A DNA stretch of 64,000 nucleotides from Akkermansia muciniphila (lineage in GTDB: Bacteria > Verrucomicrobiota > Verrucomicrobiia > Verrucomicrobiales > V1-33): the NCBI GenBank assembly GCA_945861415.1, contig CAMAUV010000010.1, positions 28,126 to 92,125 of the forward strand. The letters run 5' to 3'. The notes below the pieces were generated by a model. That model saw only the letters and a program-made list of their open reading frames with translations. It ran no database searches and was not told the DNA's origin. The translations under genes and the position numbers were made by a program. Below, piece by piece: positions 9,041 through 17,558 of this stretch (the stretch's first letter is position 1; every line of letters starts with the position of its first letter).

Positions 9041-9574
9041 TTAAGCCGTCAGAGCTTCCACGAGGCCCTTCTTCTGCTCGCGCAGGGAGGACTCCGTGTC
9101 GATCTTCCGCTGGAGGCGCATCAACCCTTCCAGCAGAGCCTCAGGGCGTGGCGGGCATCCGGAAATATAAACGTCCACTGGGATTAGGCGGTCAATCCCT
9201 TGGAGCACGGCGTAGCTGCGATACATACCACCGCTGGAGGCGCAGGCACCCATGGCGATGCACCATTTGGGCTCCGGCATTTGGTCCCAAATACGCTTTA
9301 CGGCGAGCGCCATCTTGTAGGTCACCGTGCCGGCCACGATCATCACATCCGACTGCCTAGGAGAGAAGCGCATCACTTCTGAGCCAAAACGGGAAATGTC
9401 ATAGCGACTGGAAGCGGTGGCCATGAGTTCGATCGCGCAACAGGCCAAGCCCATTGGCATCGGCCACAGCGAGTTCTTCCGCATCCAGTTGATGGCGGAA
9501 TCGAGACGGGTGAAGACGATGTTGCCCTCAATCTTGGAATCGTAGGCGGCGTTGGTGAGCGTGGCTTCGGCCAT
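9041..9574 (-). CDS. nuoB: NADH-quinone oxidoreductase subunit B
   Basis: Starting at [14 protein letters not shown], the 177-residue product is the NuoB/PSST subunit of respiratory complex I, which holds the terminal [4Fe-4S] cluster N2 next to the quinone site. The four expected ligands are visible: the tandem pair in [12 protein letters not shown] (Cys45, Cys46), GACASSGG (Cys111) and [11 protein letters not shown] (Cys140). The 423-residue track ORF is an artefact that runs backwards into metG on the other strand. No other nuo gene is present, so the remaining subunits must be encoded elsewhere. About 170 bases separate it from the divergent metG, leaving room for two promoters. Confidence 0.95.
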   Translation of the reverse strand: MAEATLTNAAYDSKIEGNIVFTRLDSAINWMRKNSLWPMPMGLACCAIELMATASSRYDISRFGSEVMRFSPRQSDVMIVAGTVTYKMALAVKRIWDQMPEPKWCIAMGACASSGGMYRSYAVLQGIDRLIPVDVYISGCPPRPEALLEGLMRLQRKIDTESSLREQKKGLVEALTA

Positions 9575-9748
9575 AGTCGGAGATTTTGTATTTAAAGATG
9601 GCTGGCGGGCATAGGTAGCGCAAGCGGGCAATCCGGCAGAAATCGCCGACTTTCCGTCGCTGAATGCAGATAGCTGACCGGGAATGGCAGGAGGACCGAT
9701 TACCCCTTGCCGCCCCTGTCCCCGCAGTCCCATCGTGGAAAGCAACTT

Positions 9749-11362
9749 ATGGGCAAGAAATTCTACATCACCACGGCCATCGACTACACCAACGGTCCGC
9801 CACACATCGGTCATGCTTATGAAAAGGTGCTGGCCGATGCCGTTGCCCGCTGGTTCCGCCTCTCCGGACGCGAAGTATTCTTTCTTACCGGCGTAGATCA
9901 GCACGGTCAGAAGGTTCAGCAGAGCGCGGAGAGAGCGGGGGTGACTCCGGAGCAGTTCGTAAAAGACGTCACCGCGAAGTTCCTGGAACTTTGGGAACGC
10001 ATTGATGTGCGCCCCGATGGCTGGGCGGAAACCGTGGATCCCCGCCACAAATTTGTGGTGCGCGCCCTTCTCCAGCAGATGTATGACGCTGGACAAATTT
10101 ACAAAAAGAAGACCACCGGCTGGTATAGCGTGCGGCAGGAGCAATACGTCAACGACAAGGACCGCAATGAGCAGGGCGAGTTCGGACCTGAGTGGGGCCA
10201 AGTGGAGGAGCGGGAAGAGGAAAACTATTACTTTCGCCTCAGCGATCACGCGGAATGGTTGCAGCAGTTTCTCGCCTCCCGTCCGGACGCGGTATTCCCC
10301 GCCAACCGCCACAGCCAGCTGGTGAATTCCCTAGCGGACAGCGGCGGCATGGACCTGTGCATTTCACGCCCCAAGAGCCGTCTGCGCTGGGGGATCGAAC
10401 TGCCGTTCGACGAAGACTACGTGACCTTTGTGTGGTTCGACGCGCTCACGAATTACATTTCCTTCGCGGGGTATCGCGACCCAGCGCCCGGGACCAGCGG
10501 ACTTCCTGATTTCAACGATCTATGGCCGTGCGATGTTCACATTATCGGCAAAGACATCCTCATTCCGGCCCACGGCATTTACTGGTACATCATGCTCCAC
10601 GCCGCCGGACTGAAGGATGAGGAAATGCCGAAACTCCTCGTCCATGGGTTCTGGAATCTGGAGGGCCGCAAATACAGCAAGAGCGAGGCCGTGGAAGCAA
10701 AGCCGCTTAAGGTGCTGAAAGACCTCACGCCGCACGGAATCGCCGACAGCGTGGGCAAGGATGGCCTGCGCTACTTTCTGCTCGCGGAAATGACCACCGG
10801 CCAGGACGCCGACCTCAGCGAAGAGCGCATCCTCACGCGCTACAACAAAGATCTCGCCGACATCCTCGGCAATCTGCTTAACCGCACGCTTAACATGGCG
10901 CGGAAGTATCTCAACGGAGTGCTCGTCAACACCACGCACGGCAGCGAAATGCACCAAGCCCTGCGCGCCGCGGTCACCGCCCTTCCCGGCCGCGCCGCCG
11001 AGCACATGAGCGCGTGGCAAATTCACAAAGTGCTTGCCGATGTCATCGACACCGCGCGCTTGGCGAACGCGTTCATCGACAAGACCGCGCCCTTTAAGCT
11101 CGCCAAAGACCCGGCGAACGCCGATGCCGTAGCCAGTATCATGGGCCATGTAATCGAAACCCTAGCGCACCTCAGCATCATCCTCAGCCCCGCCATTCCC
11201 TCCACTGCCACCCGCATCCAGGAACAACTCGGCTGGTCCCCGCCTGCGGGATTCACACTGGCGGATCTGAAATGGGGCCTGCTCCCCGCCGACCACACCA
11301 TAGGCCAACCGCAGCCGCTCTTCCCCAAGGTCCTGCCGCCAGCGGAAGCCCCTGGGTCCTGA
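9749..11362 (+). CDS. metG: Methionine--tRNA ligase, zinc-knuckle-less type
   Basis: Class I synthetase of 537 residues from [13 protein letters not shown]. The ATP-binding HIGH motif is at about residues 19-22 ([10 protein letters not shown]) and the second signature reads GRKYSKSE instead of the canonical KMSKS. The connective-peptide zinc knuckle, normally carrying cysteine pairs, is replaced by cysteine-free sequence ([20 protein letters not shown]), so no zinc site is expected there. An anticodon-binding helical domain follows ([13 protein letters not shown]). The C-terminal tRNA-binding dimerisation domain found in longer MetRS proteins is absent. It leads an apparent unit with mnmH 6 bases downstream. 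The ATG at 9749 is preferred over the track start, which adds 14 non-family residues. Confidence 0.95.
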   Translation: MGKKFYITTAIDYTNGPPHIGHAYEKVLADAVARWFRLSGREVFFLTGVDQHGQKVQQSAERAGVTPEQFVKDVTAKFLELWERIDVRPDGWAETVDPRHKFVVRALLQQMYDAGQIYKKKTTGWYSVRQEQYVNDKDRNEQGEFGPEWGQVEEREEENYYFRLSDHAEWLQQFLASRPDAVFPANRHSQLVNSLADSGGMDLCISRPKSRLRWGIELPFDEDYVTFVWFDALTNYISFAGYRDPAPGTSGLPDFNDLWPCDVHIIGKDILIPAHGIYWYIMLHAAGLKDEEMPKLLVHGFWNLEGRKYSKSEAVEAKPLKVLKDLTPHGIADSVGKDGLRYFLLAEMTTGQDADLSEERILTRYNKDLADILGNLLNRTLNMARKYLNGVLVNTTHGSEMHQALRAAVTALPGRAAEHMSAWQIHKVLADVIDTARLANAFIDKTAPFKLAKDPANADAVASIMGHVIETLAHLSIILSPAIPSTATRIQEQLGWSPPAGFTLADLKWGLLPADHTIGQPQPLFPKVLPPAEAPGS

Positions 11363-11368
11363 CCCGCC

Positions 11369-12406
11369 ATGCGCCTTCTGACATGGCCGGATTGCAGCGC
11401 TGACCGTTTCACGCAGGTCATCGACGTGCGCTCTCCGGGAGAGTTTGCGGAGGACCACATTCCCGGAGCGGTGAATCTTCCTGTGCTCAATGATGTCCAG
11501 CGGGTGGAGGTCGGCACCTTTTACGTCCAGGTTTCAAGGTTTGACGCAAGGCGACTGGGAGCGGCCATGGTGGCACGGAACATTGCGCATCATCTGGAGC
11601 ACTACTTTAAGCCTCACCCGGAGCAGGCTCGATTTTTGATCTATTGCTGGCGCTGCGGCCAGCGGTCGCGAAGCATGGCCACGATCCTCAATGCCGTGGG
11701 CTGGAACGTCACGTTGCTCTCTGGCGGCTACAAGGCCTACCGCCGGAATGTCCGGGAGACCATCGCGGCGAAAGCGCCCCAACTTCAGTGCCGCATTCTC
11801 AGCGGACTGACCGGGAGCGGCAAATCCAGACTGCTGCGCTGGATGGCCGCGCACGGACATCAGGTGTTGGACCTAGAAGACACCGGAAAACACCGGGGTA
11901 GCTTGCTAGGAGAGGAACCAGGCTTGCCGCAACCGTCCCAAAAGCGCTTCGAGACTCTGCTCGCTCACCAGTTGGACAGCTTTGATTTGTCGAAGCCCGT
12001 ATGGATCGAGAGTGAGAGCAAACGCCTCGGCAAGCTCTGGATTCCCGAACCGCTCTGGCAGGTTATGGTCGCCGCGCCGGTGCATGAGCTCGTCGTGCCT
12101 GCAGCGGCCCGGGCGGAATTCTTGCTGGGAGACTACGCTCACTTCACGAAGAACGCCGCGGCGCTTTCCGCCAGACTGGAAACACTGAAAGAGTCCGCGG
12201 GCGGAAAACGGCTGGCGGAGTGGCAGGAGCAAATCCGGCGCGGAGAATGGCGGGACTTCGTGCTCAGTCTGCTGGAGCATCACTACGACCCCTGCTATCG
12301 CCGCTGCAAAAACTTCCTGACAGTAACCAGCCATGAGATTGCGGACCTGTCCGACTGGTCCGAAACCTCCGTCATTCCTGCGCTTGAACAGCGCCTCACT
12401 TCCTGA
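11369..12406 (+). CDS. mnmH: tRNA 2-selenouridine synthase
   Basis: The protein has a rhodanese domain (about 1-130: VIDVRSPGEFAEDHIPGAVNLPV, active-site loop YCWRCGQRS with the catalytic cysteine) fused to a P-loop domain (GLTGSGKSRLLRWMAAHG), the exact architecture of MnmH/SelU. The enzyme geranylates and then selenates 2-thiouridine at wobble position 34 of Lys, Glu and Gln tRNAs, using selenophosphate from SelD. This implies a selenium pathway in the host, although selD is not in the window. It lies between metG and an ArsC/Spx-like gene with very short gaps, so the three are likely cotranscribed. Confidence 0.92.
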   Translation: MRLLTWPDCSADRFTQVIDVRSPGEFAEDHIPGAVNLPVLNDVQRVEVGTFYVQVSRFDARRLGAAMVARNIAHHLEHYFKPHPEQARFLIYCWRCGQRSRSMATILNAVGWNVTLLSGGYKAYRRNVRETIAAKAPQLQCRILSGLTGSGKSRLLRWMAAHGHQVLDLEDTGKHRGSLLGEEPGLPQPSQKRFETLLAHQLDSFDLSKPVWIESESKRLGKLWIPEPLWQVMVAAPVHELVVPAAARAEFLLGDYAHFTKNAAALSARLETLKESAGGKRLAEWQEQIRRGEWRDFVLSLLEHHYDPCYRRCKNFLTVTSHEIADLSDWSETSVIPALEQRLTS

Positions 12407-12419
12407 CACGCGCACGGGC

Positions 12420-12800
12420 ATGCTCAAGATTTACGTTTATGCCAAGTGCTCCACCTGCCGCGATGCTTTGAAATGGCTCCGTGTCCGCGGAATGAAGTTT
12501 AGTGAGCACGCGATCCGGGAAACTCCGCCTGCACCTGAGGAACTCGCCGCCATGCTCAAGGCCGCGGGCGGAAATGTGCGCCAGCTATTCAATACCTCTG
12601 GCACAGACTACCGGGCGCTTGGCCTCGGGGAAAAACTCGCTGCCATGAGCCCGGTGGAAGTTTTGAGCTTGCTCGGATGCAATGGCAATCTTGTGAAGCG
12701 TCCGTTCGCCATCGACATGAAGAGCGGCGTTTTCCTAACGGGATTTCGTGAGTTACAGTGGGATGCGGCGTTTCCGGAAGGTGCTGTATGGCCCGTATAA
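12420..12800 (+). CDS. ArsC/Spx/YffB-like thioredoxin-fold protein
   Basis: From the ATG at 12420 the 126-residue product begins MLKIYVYAKCSTCRDALKWLR. The CSTC pair at the start of helix 1 is the redox/arsenate-reductase motif of the ArsC-Spx-MgsR family. The remaining layout matches too: an Ala/Pro-rich middle, VRQLFNTSGTDYRALGL, then NLVKRPFAID, where the Arg-Pro cis loop normally sits. Members act as glutaredoxin-linked arsenate reductases, RNA-polymerase-binding regulators (Spx) or uncharacterised YffB proteins. No ars genes are nearby, so arsenate reduction is not favoured. It follows mnmH by 13 bases. The track start at 12333 overlaps mnmH and is rejected. Confidence 0.85.
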   Translation: MLKIYVYAKCSTCRDALKWLRVRGMKFSEHAIRETPPAPEELAAMLKAAGGNVRQLFNTSGTDYRALGLGEKLAAMSPVEVLSLLGCNGNLVKRPFAIDMKSGVFLTGFRELQWDAAFPEGAVWPV

Positions 12801-12827
12801 TTTGGAAATTGCGGACTGCAGCGGAGG

Positions 12828-13559
12828 TCAGGCGAACCGCATCACTTTGGACAAAAATCGCTGCGTGATTTCCTCCCGAGGACTCTCTAAAACGCCGGCC
12901 GCCGTGCCATGCTCAGCCACTTTACCCGCGGCGATGAGTGCGATCTGATCGGCCACGGCGCGTGCAAATCCCATCTCGTGCGTGCTAAGGATGATGCGTT
13001 GTCCGCCGGTGGCCAGTTCCCCGATAAGCTCCAGCACTTCCGCTGTCATTTCCGGATCCAGCGCGCTGGTGGGCTCGTCGAGGATGAGAATCTCCGGCCG
13101 GTGGGCGATGGCCCGGGCGAGACCGACCCGCTGTTGCTGGCCCCCGCTGAGCTGTGCGGGCAGTTTATGCGCGTGCGCGGCAAGGCCGAAGCGTTCGATG
13201 CTTTCGTCCGCGAGCGACTTGGCCTTCTCCGGTGCATGACCGTGCACTTTTTCCAGGGGCAGCGTCACATTCCGGTACGCAGTGAGGTGAGGGAAGAGAT
13301 TGAATTGCTGAAAGAGGAATCCATTGCGCCGCCGCCATGAGAGGCCGCCATCCTTGCCGCTGGGGTCCACTCCATTCACCGCCAGCGCACCGCTCGTCGG
13401 CAACTCAAGCCCGCCGATGGCCCGGAGCAGCGTGCTTTTTCCGCCGCCGCTGGGGCCGATGAGAGCCATGACGCGCGCGCCCTGAACCTCAAGGTCCAGC
13501 GCATCCAGCGCGGCCAGCGGGCCATAGCGTTTCGTGAGGGCGGCAGCGGAGATGTCCAT
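12828..13559 (-). CDS. Polar amino-acid ABC transporter ATP-binding protein
   Basis: Canonical ABC ATPase of 243 residues: Walker A GPSGGGKSTLLRA, Q-loop region NGFLFQQFNLFPHLTAYRNV, signature LSGGQQQRVGLARA, Walker B ILILDEPTSALDPEM and H-loop LSTHEM. The FQQFNLFPHLTA Q-loop and SALDPEM sequences are characteristic of the GlnQ/HisP polar amino-acid importer subfamily. It begins 3 bases after the end of the permease gene, so the two are translated from one message. No periplasmic binding protein is encoded next to them, and substrate specificity cannot be given. Confidence 0.95.
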   Translation of the reverse strand: MDISAAALTKRYGPLAALDALDLEVQGARVMALIGPSGGGKSTLLRAIGGLELPTSGALAVNGVDPSGKDGGLSWRRRNGFLFQQFNLFPHLTAYRNVTLPLEKVHGHAPEKAKSLADESIERFGLAAHAHKLPAQLSGGQQQRVGLARAIAHRPEILILDEPTSALDPEMTAEVLELIGELATGGQRIILSTHEMGFARAVADQIALIAAGKVAEHGTAAGVLESPREEITQRFLSKVMRFA

Positions 13560-13562
13560 AGT

Positions 13563-14354
13563 TTACATGGTGTAGCGGAAGCGCCGTTCCATCCAGTGAG
13601 CGAAGCCCGCGATGGGCAACGTGATGAGCAGATAGCCGATACCCAGCATGATGAATCCCTCAATGCCGCCATAGGTCGCGGAATTGTAAGTCCGTGCCCC
13701 GTAAGTGAACTCCATGATGCCGATGACGCTTAGCAGCGAGGAATCCTTCACCAGCGTGACGAACTGCCCCGCCAGCGCTGGCAGAACGCGGCGCAGCGCC
13801 TGTGGGAAAATCACGTAACGAAAGACCTGGACGCGGTCGAAACCCACGGCCCGCGCACTGTCGATCTGGCCCTGTGGGATGCTGTCCAGCCCGCCGCGCA
13901 GGATTTCGCTGAGATAAGCCGCCGTAAAAATGGATAGCAGCGCGATCCCTGCTGCGATTTTTCCCTCCGGTCCGTCGAGGTGAAAAAACTCCGACACTGA
14001 TTTCTGGGCGAAGACCACGTAATAGCCGATGAGCACGAGGGTGAGCAGCGGCATGCCGCGCACCAATTCCACAAATCCCCTCGTAAACCAGCTGACCGTG
14101 CGCAGTTTCGTCCGGCTGCCCGCCACCAGCAGGCCAGCCACAAGACAGGAGCCCGGTAGCGCCAAAAGGGAAATCCACAGCGTCCGGCCCCAGCCGTCTA
14201 GCAGGTGCGCCCGGTAGTCCCATGCCCGCGACCACTCCCACGCCGTATCCAGATTGGCAAACACCCACCAGAACAGCGCACAGACAAACGTCACCAGCAG
14301 CAGCCCCACGGCAGCCTCCAGCAAGAGTCGCTGAGCGCCGGGGCGGGCGGACAT
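13563..14354 (-). CDS. Polar amino-acid ABC transporter permease
   Basis: The ATG at 14354 gives MSARPGAQRLLLEAAVGLLLV, a single N-terminal membrane helix. A HisM/GlnP-type permease domain follows, with further helices and the EAA loop near the C-terminus (ARAVGFDRVQVFRYVIFPQALRRVLPAL), which contacts the ATPase. The start VELVRGMPLLTLVLIGYY is typical of the family. The start codon sits immediately after the stop of the upstream secreted-protein gene (14356), so translational coupling is likely. The track start at 14402 would overlap that gene and adds an Arg/Lys-rich stretch, so it was not used. Substrate unknown. Confidence 0.93.
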   Translation of the reverse strand: MSARPGAQRLLLEAAVGLLLVTFVCALFWWVFANLDTAWEWSRAWDYRAHLLDGWGRTLWISLLALPGSCLVAGLLVAGSRTKLRTVSWFTRGFVELVRGMPLLTLVLIGYYVVFAQKSVSEFFHLDGPEGKIAAGIALLSIFTAAYLSEILRGGLDSIPQGQIDSARAVGFDRVQVFRYVIFPQALRRVLPALAGQFVTLVKDSSLLSVIGIMEFTYGARTYNSATYGGIEGFIMLGIGYLLITLPIAGFAHWMERRFRYTM

Positions 14355-14355
14355 T

Positions 14356-14859
14356 TTACTTCTTCTCCTTTTCCGTCTTCTGCGCTCCGGACTTCTTGTC
14401 ATCTTTGGCAGCGGCTTCCTCGATGACTTTGATCTGGGCGGGATCGCTCAGCTTGATCTGCAGTTTCCCGTCGCCGCCATTCTTTGGCTTATACTCCATG
14501 ATCTCGCCGGTCGCTTCGATCTTCGCAAACTTGTAGATCTTTGCCGGGCTTTGCCCCTCGGGGAATTTTGCGTAGCTGTCCTTCCACGTCACGAGGGTGA
14601 ATTTCTCGCCGTCCATGGCCAGCCACGTCATGCCCAGCCTTTCATTGGAACTCGCACCAGTGACCTTGCCGAACACCACGGCTTTCTTGCCCAGCAGCTT
14701 GCGCACGCCCTCCATGTCACCGGCGGAAACGCGTGGTAGTTCCTCCACCGCACTTTCTGCCGCCGGGGCGGGCGCGGCCTCCTTTTTCGCGTCATCGGCG
14801 GCAAAAACCGCACGTGGCAGAGGGAGCATCAGCAGGGAGAGAAGAAGTGTGGTTTTCAT
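14356..14859 (-). CDS. Secreted protein with OB-fold-like core
   Basis: The 167-residue product has a signal peptide (MKTTLLLSLLMLPLPRAVFAAD), an Ala/Glu/Pro-rich linker, and a compact beta-rich core of about 90 residues (LLGKKAVVFGKVTGASSNERL, FTLVTWKDSYAKFP, IYKFAKIEATGEIMEYK) that resembles a small OB-fold domain. It ends in a Lys-rich tail. I infer the OB-fold from the strand pattern only. The gene directly precedes the ABC permease with the stop and start almost touching, so it is probably part of the transporter operon. It is too small to be the usual solute-binding protein. Confidence 0.75.
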   Translation of the reverse strand: MKTTLLLSLLMLPLPRAVFAADDAKKEAAPAPAAESAVEELPRVSAGDMEGVRKLLGKKAVVFGKVTGASSNERLGMTWLAMDGEKFTLVTWKDSYAKFPEGQSPAKIYKFAKIEATGEIMEYKPKNGGDGKLQIKLSDPAQIKVIEEAAAKDDKKSGAQKTEKEKK

Positions 14860-14956
14860 GGCGAGATGTTGTTGGATTACGTAGCCATCTATCGCCGCCG
14901 TGGACCGTCACGCAAGAGATTAGGAGGATTCCCCCGGCGAAAGGGTCTCCATCAAC

Positions 14957-15148
14957 GCGGGACCGTGCCTTCTGAATTTCCGGCGCATCAATCCCAACTT
15001 CTCAAAAGTGCTGGGGTATGCGGATAAGGAGATTATGTAGCAGCCGTTTGCTTCATTTATCCATCCGGAGGATTTAGAGCCCACGGCGGAAGCCATTAAG
15101 AATCTCACCTTGGGCCGGCCGGTGGTGCGGTTCACCAACCGCTACCGA
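14957..15148 (+). pseudogene. PAS-domain fragment with in-frame TAG
   Basis: Reading + from about 14957, the translation RRINPNFSKVLGYADKEIM, a TAG stop, then QPFASFIHPEDLEPTAEAI and GRPVVRFTNRYR matches the core of a PAS sensor domain (a xxNPAFxxxLGYsxeEl-xxPFxxFvHPeDr-like consensus, ending in vrFeNRYr). The TAG falls between EIM and QPF. No start codon, histidine kinase or output domain is attached, so this is a gene relic. It abuts the EF-hand fragment on the opposite strand. The ORF track misses it because it has neither start nor length. Confidence 0.65.
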
Positions 15149-15166
15149 CCGCCGTTGAGTTCCGAC

Positions 15167-15328
15167 CTAGCATTTGACCCTCGCCTCTTCGGATTGGGCG
15201 CGTTCCGTTTCGTTCAGCTTGCCATCCTTGTCCGCATCAAAGTGCTGACGAATCCGGTTCCGCAGTGCATACGGAGGCGGCTGGCCTCCGGCGGTGGCGA
15301 TGGGTATTGTGTGCAGTGTCGTTTTCAT
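15167..15328 (-). CDS. Truncated EF-hand micro-ORF
   Basis: The 53-residue frame from MKTTLHTIPIATAGGQPP ends with one good EF-hand calcium loop, DADKDGKLNETE, preceded by a helix (YALRNRIRQHF) and followed by RAQSEEARVKC. Verrucomicrobial secreted EF-hand proteins usually have a longer signal peptide and several loops, so this is probably a shortened relic. A functional micro-protein is possible. The longer 136-residue track ORF adds unrelated sequence that overlaps the mgtE start region. Its stop lies about 20 bases from the PAS fragment. Confidence 0.4.
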   Translation of the reverse strand: MKTTLHTIPIATAGGQPPPYALRNRIRQHFDADKDGKLNETERAQSEEARVKC

Positions 15329-15494
15329 GGTGTGGGGGTGAGAGTTTGGTTTGTTTGGAGATTCAACGCGCTGCACGTAGCTGCCGGCATTGAGTCCGCA
15401 AACCGGTCGGCGGTTACAGCTTCCTTCCGATTTCTTCACCTTGGCATGGATTCGCGTGGTTGCATCCCGGCTACCGGGCGTTATCCCGCAACAA

Positions 15495-16889
15495 ATGGAT
15501 GAGGAGCACGAAATAAGCAGCCTGCAGGAGCGACTGATCACCGCGATGCACGACGGTGACTCTGACGCCGCCAGCACACTACTGCCCGAACTCCACCCCG
15601 CAGAACTCGCCGCCGCCTACGAATCCCTGCCCGAAGAGGAACGCGCTGCCCTGCTCACCCTCATCCCCGCAGAATCCCTTCCTCCCTTCTTTCAGCAACT
15701 TCCCGCCTCTGACGCCGTTTCCATTCTCGGGGGAATGCCCGACGGCCCGCTCGCCAACACGCTTGAGGAAATCCCCGACGACGTTCTCGTCGACCTCCTC
15801 CAGGAAATGGAAGGCTTCCAGCGCGGCCACACCTTTCACCTCCTCTCCATTAGCCGCCGCCGCGCCGCCCGCGAGCTTCTCCACTACGGGGAAGACACCG
15901 CTGGCGGGCGCATGACGACCGCCTTCGCCTCCCTGCAGGAGGACATGACCGTGCGCGAGGCCATCGAGTCCCTCCGCCGCGTTGCTGACGAAGCCGAAGT
16001 CCTCTCCCGCATCTACGTTGTCGACTACGAAGGCCTCGTCCTTGGCAAAGTCCGCCTTCGCGACCTCACCTTCGCCGAACCCGACACCCGCATCTCCGCA
16101 ATCAACGACGGCGACACACGCGCCGTGCTCGCCAGCACCGACCAGGAAAAAGCCATGCGCATCATGGTGAAGTACGACATGCTCGCCCTGCCCGTGCTAG
16201 ACGATGACGGACGCCTCCTTGGCCTCATCACCCACGACGACGCGCTCGAGATTCAGGAAGAGGAAAGCACCGAGGACCTTGAGCGGCAAAGCGGTATCGC
16301 CGGCGACTCCGCCGACGAATCCTACCTGAACACCCCCGTCTTCCGCCACGTCCGCCGCCGCCTTGGCTGGATCATCTCCCTTGCCTTCCTTGGGCTCATC
16401 TCGGGCGGCGTCATCTTTTCCTATCAAGACCAGCTCAGCACCGTCTTCGCGCTCACCATTTACCTGCCCATGATCGTCGCCGCCGGCGGCAACACCGGCG
16501 GGCAGGCCGCCACCATGGTCGTGCGCGCCATGTCCCTCGGCGAACTCACCCCCGGCGCCTTCCTCCGCGTAGCATGGAAGGAATTTCGCGTCGGCCTTAT
16601 CATGGGCGTTGTCCTCTCCGCCTGCATGGTCACCCAGATCTATCTTTTCCATCCCGGGTTTATGAAACTGGAAGGCGCCCTCATTGGCCAGTTCGCCTCC
16701 ACCGTGGGCCTCGCCCTGCTCATGCAGATCACCGCCAGCACCCTCATCGGCGCCATTCTACCTATTGGCGCCCGCGCTATTAAGCTCGATCCCGCCGTCA
16801 TCGCCAGCCCCGCCATCACGACCATCGTCGACGCCACCGGCCTCCTCATCTATCTCAACCTTGCCCGGGGCATTCTGCATCTGGGATAG
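15495..16889 (+). CDS. mgtE: Magnesium transporter MgtE
   Basis: From the ATG at 15495 (MDEEHEISSLQERL) the 464-residue protein has the full MgtE plan. It has an N-terminal superhelical domain (about 20-125, AAYESLPEEERAALLTLIPAESL), two CBS domains (about 135-260; RIYVVDYEGLVLGKVRLRDL and MLALPVLDDDGRLLGLITHDDAL), a linking helix, and five membrane helices with the pore signature AAGGNTGGQAATMVVRA. Cytosolic domains sense Mg2+ and close the dimeric channel when it is plentiful. The track start 35 codons upstream adds sequence without family similarity. The codon third positions are very C-rich, giving long shadow ORFs. Confidence 0.95.
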   Translation: MDEEHEISSLQERLITAMHDGDSDAASTLLPELHPAELAAAYESLPEEERAALLTLIPAESLPPFFQQLPASDAVSILGGMPDGPLANTLEEIPDDVLVDLLQEMEGFQRGHTFHLLSISRRRAARELLHYGEDTAGGRMTTAFASLQEDMTVREAIESLRRVADEAEVLSRIYVVDYEGLVLGKVRLRDLTFAEPDTRISAINDGDTRAVLASTDQEKAMRIMVKYDMLALPVLDDDGRLLGLITHDDALEIQEEESTEDLERQSGIAGDSADESYLNTPVFRHVRRRLGWIISLAFLGLISGGVIFSYQDQLSTVFALTIYLPMIVAAGGNTGGQAATMVVRAMSLGELTPGAFLRVAWKEFRVGLIMGVVLSACMVTQIYLFHPGFMKLEGALIGQFASTVGLALLMQITASTLIGAILPIGARAIKLDPAVIASPAITTIVDATGLLIYLNLARGILHLG

Positions 16890-16920
16890 AGTAGAGAAAA
16901 GAAAACCGCTGCCGTAGTGA

Positions 16921-17169
16921 ATGGGATTGCGCAGAAACTTAGGCGCTTTTCCTGCCCGCATCGGCGTTCGCATTGCCTCCGCCACTGCGGAAGCGGAATC
17001 GCTCATTCGGAGGCATCTTGAATTATTAATCCACTTCAATCATCCGCATTTGAACGACGCGCTCATCAACTGCGTCAACCTGCTCATGGAGATGCGCGAC
17101 ACACAGGCGCAGGTCGGAGAGGAGATCGAGAACTTACTGAAGACTTCCCGCAGTCTAAAACGTCAATGA
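16921..17169 (+). CDS. Small helical protein of unknown function
   Basis: The 82-residue product has a poorly structured start and a convincing helical C-terminal half (HLELLIHFNHPHLNDALINCVNLLMEM, then QAQVGEEIENLLKTSRSLKRQ), which gives some confidence that it is, or was, translated. It lies 31 bases after mgtE on the same strand and could be cotranscribed. No known domain is recognised. The N-terminal 25 residues look less natural, so the gene may be a remnant or may start internally. Confidence 0.4.
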   Translation: MGLRRNLGAFPARIGVRIASATAEAESLIRRHLELLIHFNHPHLNDALINCVNLLMEMRDTQAQVGEEIENLLKTSRSLKRQ

Positions 17170-17462
17170 GCTCATCCCGCAGATTAGCGATGCCGGCAGC
17201 CGGACATGGCGAGCCCATCGGGGCATTCAATTCAGTTCGCCCCGATTGATGGCGCTTTTCAACAGAGAGCTACTAACTTGAAGTCGCCTTTAAGTGGAGC
17301 CGATTGCGCCAAACGGGAGGCTTGCCAGCCATTAGCCGATGGTTGATTACGGCAGGTTGAGATGAGTGACCAGTGCCCCAGCAGCCATTGCCTCAATTTG
17401 CCCTCAACGATTAACTCAGCTAGTAAGGCCAAAGGCAGGAGAACGCAGCCAACTACTCCGCT
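17170..17462. other. Gap with hairpin and possible dispersed repeat
   Basis: No intact gene is seen. A perfect 8-base stem, ATCGGGGC with GCCCCGAT around an AT-rich loop, lies at about 17217-17247, without a following T-run. The minus strand, read through the TAG that ends the neighbouring 29-codon ORF, stays open to about 17260 with peptide-like sequence (GVVGCVLLPLALLAELIVEG, ANGWQASRLAQSAPL). This suggests either a decayed small membrane protein or a short repeated element placed behind mutS. Whether it recurs in the genome cannot be judged from one copy. Confidence 0.3.
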
Positions 17463-17552
17463 CTACCAGCCGTGAATTGAAAAACCAAATGCGATCCCGA
17501 GAGTTACAGAGAAGCCAGTTATCAAATAACGGCGAAGTTCTTTGAGTGGCAT
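17463..17552 (-). CDS. Possible 29-residue membrane peptide or gene stump
   Basis: An ATG six bases after the mutS stop opens MPLKELRRYLITGFSVTLGI and ends at a TAG after IAFGFSIHGW. The peptide has a basic N-terminus and one hydrophobic helix, a plausible single-pass membrane micro-protein cotranscribed with mutS. Reading past the TAG gives a second hydrophobic stretch in the same frame, so it may instead be the start of a larger membrane gene cut by a nonsense change. It is below the length limit of the ORF track. Confidence 0.3.
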   Translation of the reverse strand: MPLKELRRYLITGFSVTLGIAFGFSIHGW

Positions 17553-17558
17553 GCTTAG

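Noticed and set aside
9575-10312. N-terminal 246 residues of the 423-residue minus ORF containing NuoB
   Set aside because: They run antisense to metG; NuoB similarity begins at the ATG at 9574.
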